Assembly: GCA_017311185.1 (NCBI GenBank)
Contig: JAESUZ010002694.1
Span: 1,178,001 to 1,242,000 of the forward strand
DNA length: 64,000 nucleotides
Source: Proteles cristata cristata
Lineage: Eukaryota > Chordata > Mammalia > Carnivora > Hyaenidae
Reading direction: 5' to 3'
Made by a program: the position numbers and the translations under genes. Under the pieces are notes generated by a model. It did no database searches. It saw only the letters and a program-made list of their open reading frames with translations, and had not been told where the DNA came from. Below are positions 56,801 through 64,000 of this stretch, in pieces; the stretch's first letter is position 1, and the number at the start of each line of letters is the position of its first letter.

Positions 56801-57033
56801 GAAAAGGATAGTATAAAAGAAGAATAAATGGATATTCTAGAACTGAAACATATAATAGCTGAAATAAAATTTCACTGAAGGGGCTTATTAGCATACTGGA
56901 GACTGCAGGAGAAAAAAACTGGGTACTCTGGGCCACAGCTGAGTGAACCATGAATCAGTACCCAAATGAATAGATCAAGTGAGAAGACCAAACTGACCCC
57001 ATCAGAACCTATCTGAGGAATTAAAGCCTCTAA

Positions 57034-57240
57034 GTTAGTTTCTCATCTTGGCACCCTCAACATCTTGGACCAGATAATTTTTTTTCTGTAGGGAAATTTC
57101 TATGCATTTTCAGGATATTTAGTAGCATCCCTGGCTTCTACTCAGTAGATGCTCGTTGTACTTCTTTCTCAGTTATGAAAACTGTAATGTCTCTATACAC
57201 TGCCAAATGCCCTCTGGGAGAAAATTGCCTCTGTCCCACC
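57034..57240 (-). mobile_element. MER20 (hAT-Charlie DNA transposon)
   Basis: TTTCTCATCTTGGCACCCTCAACATCTTGGACCAGATAATTTTTTTTCTG, TTCAGGATATTTAGTAGCATCCCTGGCTTCTACTCAGTAGATGC and ACACTGCCAAATGCCCTCTGGGAGAAAATTGCC follow MER20 in reverse orientation (the consensus read on + is AACCTCGGCACTATTGACATTTTGGGCC...AGCAGCATCCCTGGCCTCTACC...GACATTGCCAAATGTCCCC). Nearly full-length. No transposase, as normal for MER20. Confidence 0.85.
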
Positions 57241-57932
57241 CCCCCCCCATCCCAATTGAAACCATAGCTCTGCAATGAAGAGAATGAAGAGAAGCAGATC
57301 ACTGGATTTCAGGCTACCCCAAAGATGACTCTTGTCTGAGCACATAAGCACTCTGTTCGCACTCATAAATAACATAAACTCACTGCTGACTTAGGTTTCC
57401 CATGCTAGAATGTAAGTTCGAGAAAGATAAAATAATACTAGTCTTATGTCCTATTGCATAACCAGCAGCTAAGCTGGTACCCCTTGGACTTTGAATGAAT
57501 CCATGAAATGATGAATGAATACTGAGTTTCAGTTCTGCTTTTCTTGGGACCCAGAGCGACTATACAACACTCAGGTAGTTTCCCTTTTATGTATTGTCTT
57601 TCTTCCTCACTATCTGAAATCGCCTCACCCGTATAAGTTTTCCGTTGTCGTTTGCTCTCAAATTTCTCTCCTCAGGAAAGTAACAGGTTCACTGGTTCTC
57701 TTCCTTTACATCATAAACTGCCACGTATTTGAATTTTTATGTCTAAAACTCCATCTCCACACTTCAAATCCTTCTACATATCTTACTTCACCTTAACTTT
57801 TAAACATTTCTACAAAATATTTAAAATGAACAATGTTAAAAATACAATTAATGTTTTAAGGTGTTAGGATCATGAGTCTTTATGGAGGAAACTGTTTTGT
57901 GACATGATGCAACTTAATATAAAAGGTATTTA
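57241..57932. other. Unassigned DNA
   Basis: A C-run at 57238-57249 and possible L2-like sequence (GAATGAATCCATGAAATGATGAATGAATACTG near 57493). No gene recognised. Confidence 0.4.
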
Positions 57933-58163
57933 GGGGCACCTGGGTGGCTTAGTTGGTTGGGCGTCCGACTTTCGCTTGGGTCATGATCTCGCGGTTGGTG
58001 GGTTTGAGCCCCGCGTCGGGCTCTGTGCTGACTGCCAGCTCAGAGCCTGGAGCCTGTTTCAGTCTGTGACTCCCTCTCTCTCTGATCCTCCCCTGCTCAC
58101 GCTCTCTTTCTCTCTGTCTCCTGGAAATAAATAAAATATTTTAAAATATATATATATATATAT
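57933..58163 (+). mobile_element. Felid can-SINE, young subfamily
   Basis: GGGGCACCTGGGTGGCTTAGTTGGTTGGGCGTCC head, GGTTTGAGCCCCG, GGAAATAAATAAAATATT tail passing into a (TA)n run at 58146-58164. Target duplication AGGTATTTA at 57924-57932 and 58164-58172. It shares the GTTGGTTGGGCG variant with the copy at 59107. Confidence 0.96.
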
Positions 58164-58679
58164 AGGTATTTAAATACTGTTTATGTGAAATTTTAAATTT
58201 AATCAAAAGTATTCAGGATATATATTATAATCTTGTTTACCATCACCCAGCTTCAACAATTATCAATTCATGGCAAATCTTATTGATCTGCACCTGAATC
58301 CACTTTCCTTTCCTGGACATATTATCACTTCACCCTTAGATAGTTGAATGCATAGCTCTACAAACACTATTTTTAAAACAAAACCAAAATAATTTTTTCC
58401 ACATCTTAAAAAGTCAACATAATTCCTTAATTTCATTAAACACCCAGTCAGCGTTCAAATTTCCAGTAGTCTCAGGTGTCATAACTGACTTTTATTTTTA
58501 TGGTTCATTTGACTGAGTTGGGATTGAAATGAGAGTCCTACATAGCAACTGTTTATTTTATTTTTACAACCTTTTTTAACTGATAGGTTTTCTTGTTCTC
58601 CCTGATCTGGTCCCTCCTTCTCCTTTGTCCTGTCCTTCTTCCTCCCCTTTCTCCTCTTTCTCTTCCTCTCCCTCACTAT
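58164..58679. other. Unassigned DNA
   Basis: No gene recognised. 58590-58675 is a pyrimidine-rich run (CTCCTTTGTCCTGTCCTTC...), giving charged low-complexity frames on the other strand. Confidence 0.45.
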
Positions 58680-58895
58680 TATTATGTTTTTGAAAAAAAA
58701 TAATGTTTATTTTTGAGAGAGAGGGAGAGACAGAGCCTAAGTCAGGGAGGGGCAGAGAGAGAGGGAGAGACAGAATCTGAAGCAAGCTCCAGGCTCTGAG
58801 CTGTCAGCACAGAGCCTGACTCAAACCCAGGAAACCAGGAGGTCATGACCTGAGTTGAAGTTGGCCACTTAACCAACCAAGCCACCCAGATGCCC
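58680..58895 (-). mobile_element. Felid can-SINE, older type
   Basis: Reverse copy: AATAATGTTTATTTTTGAGAGAG, GCACAGAGCCTGACTCAAACCC (shortened near the B box), AGCCACCCAGATGCCC. Target duplication CTCCCTCACTAT at 58668-58679 and 58896-58907. Confidence 0.93.
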
Positions 58896-59106
58896 CTCCC
58901 TCACTATCATTTGTTGAAGAAACTAGGTTCCTTGTCCTGTAGAAGTTTGTTCCAAAGTCTGGTTGTTGCTGAAATTTTAAAGATACAGATCTCATCCAGA
59001 GATTTGTGTAAAAAAAGTTGTGGAATGTCTCACCTATCTGCAGATTTGGTTTGCATTTAATTGAAAAAATGCATTTCTGTGGTGGGTTATCAAAAGACAT
59101 CACCAC

Positions 59107-59322
59107 TGGGGCGCCTGGGTGGCTTAGTTGGTTGGGCGTCCGACTTTCGCTTGGGTCATGATCTCGCGGTTCGTGGGTTCAAGCCCCGCGTCAGGCTCTG
59201 TGCTGACTGCCAGCTCAGAGCCTGGAGCCTGTTTCAGTCTGTGACTCCCTCTCTCTCTGACCCTCCCCTGCTCACGCTGTCTCTCTCTCTCTCCTAGAAA
59301 TAAATAAAACATTAAAAAAAAA
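59107..59322 (+). mobile_element. Felid can-SINE, young subfamily
   Basis: GGGGCGCCTGGGTGGCTTAGTTGG head, GTTCAAGCCCCGCG, CTCCTAGAAATAAATAAAACATT tail. Perfect target duplication AAAAGACATCACCA at 59092-59105 and 59323-59336, apart from one or two junction bases. Confidence 0.97.
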
Positions 59323-59453
59323 AAAAGACATCACCATATTTGTTCCTGTGATTAGAGGGCTCTGCATCCAAGAAGTATGAACTTTTAGAATTTTTACACA
59401 CAAAAAGTCTATACTATGGTTATCAGGAAGGACACAGTGAAATCAAACTGGAG

Positions 59454-59670
59454 GGGCGCCTGGGTGGCTTAGTCGGTTAAGCGTCCGACTTTCGCTTGGG
59501 TCATGATCTCGCGGTTTGTGGGTTCGAGCCCCGCGTCGGGCTCTGTGCTGACTACCAGCTCAGAGCCTGGAGCCTGTTTCAGTCTGTGACTCCCTCTCTC
59601 TCCGACCCTCCCCTGCTCACGCTGTCTCTCTCTCTCTTCTAGAAATAAAAAAAATATATTAAAAAAAAAA
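59454..59670 (+). mobile_element. Felid can-SINE, young subfamily, near consensus
   Basis: Best-preserved copy: A box TGGCTTAGTCGG at 59465-59476 and B box GGTTCGAGCC at 59521-59530, RNA polymerase III promoter elements typical of tRNA-derived SINEs. Tail CTAGAAATAAAAAAAATATATT. Perfect 15-bp target duplication GAAATCAAACTGGAG at 59439-59453 and 59671-59685. Whether it is transcribed cannot be seen here. Confidence 0.98.
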
Positions 59671-59685
59671 GAAATCAAACTGGAG

Positions 59686-62100
59686 ATCTGTTCTTCACTT
59701 TGTATAGATTTCTAGCTCCAGTTAGGGACTGATACATGATGCTTTCTCTCCCCACTCCCGCCTTCGTGCCCATGAGCAACATTTGTTTGACAGCAAAATA
59801 CTAGCCCTGGAGACTTGTATTGACAGAATTTTATTTCACCTTTGTTTAGTAACTTAATCTCCATAAGACCAATAGCAATATGATTTCATCTGATACCAAT
59901 GTCACCTCAAATGTGAACAGAAAATGTACATGGATTTGTCTAATAACTTTGTGCCCGTTCAAGTGCATGATGGATTCTGACTTTTGCTAAAAGTTCATTA
60001 TGAGCAACATATCACAATACAAGCAGAAAAATATAACGGAGGCAGATTTTCCTATCAAGGTCATTTAAAGAGGCCTCCTCCCCTTCTACCCTGGCTTGAA
60101 CTGGCAATTGCTTCAACACTAATAGTACACAAGTGACAAGTGTGTTGATTAATATATCTTTACAGCATTTGTGTTTAGTTAGTATGCCCTGCAGCTGGAA
60201 TGAGCATATGCGTTGGTTTCTAAAAACCTTCATACCTTCATAATAAGGTATCTTCTCCTTACAAATATGGTTTATTTTTCGTTTTTAATTAACCTAATGG
60301 AAGTATATAATTTCTTGTGTGAAAGTAATCTGGTTTGGCAAAAACATAGCAAAAAGACAATGTTTTAACTGGTTCAAAATAATTTTTTTTCAGGACCAGT
60401 CATCAACTTCATATTCTTACCCAATGAAATTTAAGCTTGTCTTTAATGTTCACGCTTTTAAACACACACTGTTTGGTTACAGAGGAAGTCATGATCCCTT
60501 AAAATCATGAACAAAATGTTCCAAAAATCTACCCATTAGAAGGCGTTTCAAGTGATGATGAAAATATTTTGGTGTTTTTCCTGAGTTTTGAATTTGAAGT
60601 AATTTATATTTTATTGTCCATTTTAGGATATTTTATAAAGACAAAAAATACCCAATGTGTTAGAATTCAGTCAGTGCTTTGGGTTGTCACCAAATCTAAC
60701 AAAACTATGATTTCTGACATTGTTGAACTACCACTAATAAAAGGGGCATCTATCAATCAGGGTGCACAGGTTCTGGGAATCATGACTCCATTGCACCTTT
60801 TGGGTTCATTTCTTCCACATTTGTAAAGGATCAAAGTTCTATAAAAAATTAATAAGCCTTCAAACTTCAGTAACAAGTAACTTCTGAGGAGACCCCTGAA
60901 TAATGCTTTTGTTTACTACTGAAACATTGACACTTTAGTTCTAATCTTGCACAATAACTTGTTCTCAAACTAAAATTTTGAAAGTCTGAACAAATCATAT
61001 CCTTTGAGAAAATGTTTTTGGAAATTAGGATTTGCATTATGTGTTAAAATAGGTAGGAATTATGTTGTTAGTTTTGTACTATATTCTGATTTCTAAAACT
61101 GACCAAAACACAAACTCAGTAACTTTCGAACATTGGTCCTTGAAGCCCTATGGTCCACCTTTCACTGTACCAAAGGTTAATTTCAACAGAGAGAGTTGAA
61201 GATAAACCATTTTCCTCTGCAGATAATCTGAATATTGGCCACTCTTCCTTATTAAACATGAGTGAATTTGCTGGTAAAAAGAAAAAAAAAGGTGGACTGG
61301 GATGAGCCAATTTGCGATTCATACTTTCATGGTCTTTGTTTCATGAACGAACAAAAACATTTATGTAAGCACATACGGACACACACAGGTTGGAAAGTTA
61401 GGGGAAAAATTATCTTTTAATATTTGTTGAAGGGGGGAGAATTGTAAGGTCTTCCATCAACTATTAGCTAAGCATCCCTCTTCATCAATTTTTACCTGCC
61501 CCTCTCACTTAATCTCTAAACTCACACTATCTTTAAGGGGATTCTCCTTGATGTTTAGTAAGCTCTAACAGCTTTGTCATAAATCAAAGTTCGTCCATAA
61601 TTCGCCTCCTGACAAGTAGTCTTCTTGAGTGCTTAGTTTAGAAAATTTCCTTCTGGCTTGCCTCCTTAATCACCACCACTTCAGGCTTCTCAAACCTGTG
61701 AGCGGACAGACAACTGTTTCTTTTGCCTGCCTTCTCTGCAACTATTGTACCACCCCAAATTAGACCTATACAGTCACTGCAGATTACAGTAACAGACAGA
61801 CACGCCCCCCCACACCCACACACGCACACACTCTCTCTCTCTTTCTACCCTTCCCTCTCTCTCTCATTCTCCCACACCTCCCCTCCCCACCGCAATTTTA
61901 TCCTTCCATAGATGTGTATTGTCAACACAAGTCAAAGCACACTGGCATGGGTTAGAAGGTGGAAAAACTACCACATGTAAGTTCTCCCTCGTTGGATGTA
62001 TTTCATAGCTTAGTAATTTTCCCCAACATTGTTCAACTTGTTTTTCACTAGTAAAATCGTGTCGCCTTGAAAGTCTGGAAGAATTACTTCCCGGGGTTTT
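59686..62100. other. Single-copy-looking DNA upstream of the CpG-rich block
   Basis: About 2.4 kb without a recognised transposon. It contains a CA/CT-rich low-complexity run at 61805-61880 (CACACACGCACACACTCTCTC...). Frames are short and featureless. The absence of SINEs and L1 here contrasts with the rest of the window. Confidence 0.5.
61805..61880. repeat. CA/CT low-complexity tract
   Basis: CCCCCCCACACCCACACACGCACACACTCTCTCTCTCTTTC, then further CT runs. It explains the minus-strand MCVCGCGGA-type frame. Confidence 0.9.
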
Positions 62101-62214
62101 GAGAATAAGTTCAAATACTTACTGAGAATAAGTTCACGAAGCAAAGGCCATTTTCTGCCCTTTAAAATGACCCCTGACCTCACTGTGTTTACTCTGACCT
62201 CATTATGTTTACTC
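62101..62214. repeat. Two short tandem duplications next to the CpG block
   Basis: GAGAATAAGTTCA at 62101-62113 and 62124-62136, and a 20-bp unit TGACCTCACTGTGTTTACTC at 62175-62194 directly repeated as TGACCTCATTATGTTTACTC at 62195-62214. Each 20-bp unit holds a TGACCT nuclear-receptor-type half site and a TGTTTAC forkhead-type site. The binding-site reading is inference. Confidence 0.8.
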
Positions 62215-62279
62215 AAAGAGAACAAATGCTTTCAAGATCCTTCTAAACCACCTCCAAGAGGTAGTTACTTCTAAACTAT

Positions 62280-63380
62280 GAGACATTTCCCCAAACTCCC
62301 TCTGTGGCGTGGGCAGCTGCGAGGGACTGCAGCCAGCGCCCGGGACAAGATTTTTCAATCGGCTGCTACGTTTACGGAGGGACTGCAATTCCACCAGCAG
62401 CATAGATTCAGAAACCACCCAACTAGATGGGATTCCCAAACTCTCCATCTCTTTCTGAGGCAAATCTGACATGGATCTGGTCGCAGCACAGGATAAGATG
62501 GGGTGTGGGGAGGTCAGGAAAAGAAAAATGTGGGGCTTACGTGTAACGATTGCTGGGCGGGGACTTAAAAACCACTGAGCGAGGGCGGTGGGATGGCGAA
62601 GGGCGTGCGACTTTGGGTCAGAGCGGAGGGGAGGCTGGTCCCCCCGCCCCCCGTCTGCACGTGGAACCAGTAATTCCCTGTTCTCCGAACTCTCAGGTGC
62701 CCCTCCGCGCCACGCGTCTTGGGCTCCCCCAACCCGAAAGGGGCCCCGATTGGACTTAAAGTGGATGCCCAGCGGGGACCGCTCACCCACGCGTCCGCGG
62801 TGCGCTCCGGGGCTGTCGTCTCCCTGCCCTTTGGGCCGCAGAGGAGCCCCTCGGGTCGGGAGCTCACGGCGCCCGCTTCAATCCTTCCCCGCCTTGAAAT
62901 GCAGATTCTGGTTGCCAAGGAAATCGCCCCCTGGCCCCTGCCGTGCCCCCGGCCCAGGTTCCTCCTGAGTCCCGCCTCTGGCTGAAGGCGCCGCATTTCC
63001 TTGAGCGCCACAAAGACTTGCCAAAGTGAGGCGGAACAGCACATTTTAAACGGGTTCCCCGCGCCTGTCTCTCGCAACCATCGGGGCGCTCCAAGAGCTC
63101 GTGAGGCAGCGCTGCCCCAGGCGCGGAAAGGAAATCTGGGGTTCTCCCGAGCCTGCGCCCGCGGTGTGGATTTTTCGCCACGGCCAGGACCGCCGGGAGC
63201 GCCAGGCCGAGGGGAGGGGGCGGGACGCACCCAGCGGGCGGGCAGGGGTGCCGGGACCGCGGTGGCGAGGCGGGGACCCCTGCAGCCCGCTGTCCCCAGC
63301 ATCTCTCCCCGGATGTGGTCCCGCTGCGGTGGGATGGCCGCGCTGCGCTGTGAGTTTGTCTGGCAGCTTCTACTGAGCAG
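62280..63380. promoter_or_regulatory. CpG-island-like block, candidate promoter
   Basis: GC content and CpG density rise sharply from about 62540 to 63340 (for example GGGGCTGTCGTCTCCCTGCCC, GGGTCGGGAGCTCACGGCGCCCGC, GCCCGCGGTGTGG), unlike neighbouring DNA and with no transposon in it. A GC-box GGGGCGGGAC lies at 63217-63226. A GTGAGT splice-donor-like site lies at 63351 (CGCTGTGAGTTT). In mammals such a block most often marks a gene's 5' end, but neither direction nor gene can be settled. Long frames on both strands (for example 62565-63302 minus, 245 codons) are expected from stop-codon scarcity in GC-rich DNA and have no recognised domain. Confidence 0.65.
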
Positions 63381-63384
63381 CTAA

Positions 63385-63500
63385 TAGTATAACAACCCGG
63401 CTTTGATAAATCTGAACTAATTACCCCTCTTAATTAAAGTCTTTAGCAGTTGTTTCACTGTGTTGGCAAGAAAACAGGAGAGACTTGCAGTTAGAAAACA
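63385..63500. promoter_or_regulatory. Candidate regulatory segment with homeobox and TCF-like sites
   Basis: Immediately downstream of the GC-rich block lie CTTTGAT (63401-63407, TCF/LEF-like), CTAATTACC (63417-63425) and TTAATTAA (63430-63437). They lie within complex AT-rich sequence free of repeats. The clustering of motifs beside a CpG block is suggestive of a developmental enhancer or promoter-proximal element. Motifs are short and occur by chance, so this is inference. Confidence 0.3.
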
Positions 63501-64000
63501 CCAGAGCCCGAGCTCACAGTGGAGCTGCTGATTAACACTTGAAGCATTTCAAGGACCTGGCACCCGCCACAGTTTGGTTTTCATCCATGTTTCCTCCTTG
63601 ATTGGAAGTATATTCGTCTATAAACATATACACACACACATAAAAACACGGAGGATCTTTTTGCCAACTGTGTACAAGTCCGTATGTGCATTCAAGATGC
63701 AAACAATAGATCTCTTTCTGTATGGTATTGTCCTAATGCACGTTTGGAATGTACATTACACACATCTCCTAGATACCTTGTTACCATTTAACTGAGCACT
63801 TCAAATGTATCAGATGGCCCAGGACAAAGATGTTTCTATTAGAAAACTCCACATCCCCTGCCTCTGAACTTTGTCAAATTTCATTACTTTACCGAAGTTG
63901 TAACTGTTTAAAGAGACTATTATTTTGTTCTTGGTGAAATTTGCAAAACAAACATTAGGTGCTACTAACCCAAGGTGGAACTTTTAAAGAATGTGGAAGA
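63501..64000. other. Unassigned DNA at right edge
   Basis: AT-rich, repeat-poor sequence. The + frame 63574-63795 is featureless. If a transcript starts in the CpG block and runs rightward, this would be exon 1 or intron 1; no direct evidence. Confidence 0.4.

Noticed and set aside
59454..59530. tRNA-gene-like heads of the SINEs (A and B boxes)
   Set aside because: They are parts of can-SINEs with CT-rich bodies, A tails and target duplications, and do not fold to full tRNAs with an anticodon arm and acceptor stem.
62565..63302. 245-codon open frame on the minus strand in the CpG-rich block
   Set aside because: Stop codons are rare in GC-rich DNA. Several equally long frames overlap it on the other strand, no domain or repeat of a known family is visible, and composition (R, G, P, A) tracks base content.

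Overview
This is a mammalian nuclear, non-coding window, and its repeats point to a cat (Felidae). The interspersed repeats are dominated by tRNA-derived can-SINEs of the felid form (GGGGCGCCTGGGTGGCT head, TCRGTCGGTTAAG A-box region, GGTTCGAGCCC B box, pyrimidine-rich 3' part, AAATAAATAAA tail) and by carnivore L1. No intact protein-coding gene, functional tRNA/rRNA gene, CRISPR array or bacterial-type gene is supported. Nearly every short reading frame is a chance frame, a SINE read-through or a decayed transposon frame.

Layout. 1-5436: decayed L1 pieces in both orientations, cut up by SINEs and one young L1 3' end. 5437-17071: a nested stack. An old L1 (5'UTR, ORF1, start of ORF2) carries a probable solo LTR (5760-6364) and SINEs, and is split in its ORF2 by a roughly 7 kb, near-full-length younger L1 (8605-15667; target duplication AAAAGTGAGAGGATG). 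That L1 is itself split in its endonuclease region by a short L1 3' end (11569-11939; target duplication AAAGAAAGCCAGA). 17.3-26.4 kb: mostly single-copy-looking DNA with SINEs, one LTR-like repeat and an L2. 26.4-31.6 kb: an old L1 with nested SINEs and a second L1 tail. 31.66-33.1 kb: a decayed ERVL pol region on +. 35.74-36.46 kb: a six-unit VNTR in which each roughly 120-bp unit ends in a (GT)n tract. 36.5-37.6 kb: MIR and MIR3. 37.8-41.5 kb: L1 pieces. 41.7 kb: a 30-nt U6 retrocopy with an 18-bp target duplication. 42-47.9 kb: L2 pieces, SINEs and unassigned DNA. 47.9-50.05 kb: L1 ORF2. 50.9-51.4 kb: a Tigger-like DNA transposon. 52.1-53.0 kb: an antisense L1 tail. 53.2-55.0 kb: a second ERVL pol region, on -. 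57.0-57.2 kb: MER20. 57.9-59.7 kb: three young SINEs. 59.7-62.3 kb: single-copy-looking DNA. 62.3-63.4 kb: a CpG-rich block, probably a CpG-island promoter, followed by an AT-rich, homeobox-site-bearing segment.

Nothing here works as an operon or pathway. The window is a record of successive retrotransposition with one candidate regulatory locus at its right edge. The best candidates for function are the 62.1-63.5 kb block (CpG island, a duplicated TGACCT/TGTTTAC module, TAATTA and TCF-like sites) and, more weakly, MER20. Repeat family names come from recognised sequence patterns, not a database search, so boundaries without a stated target duplication are approximate.
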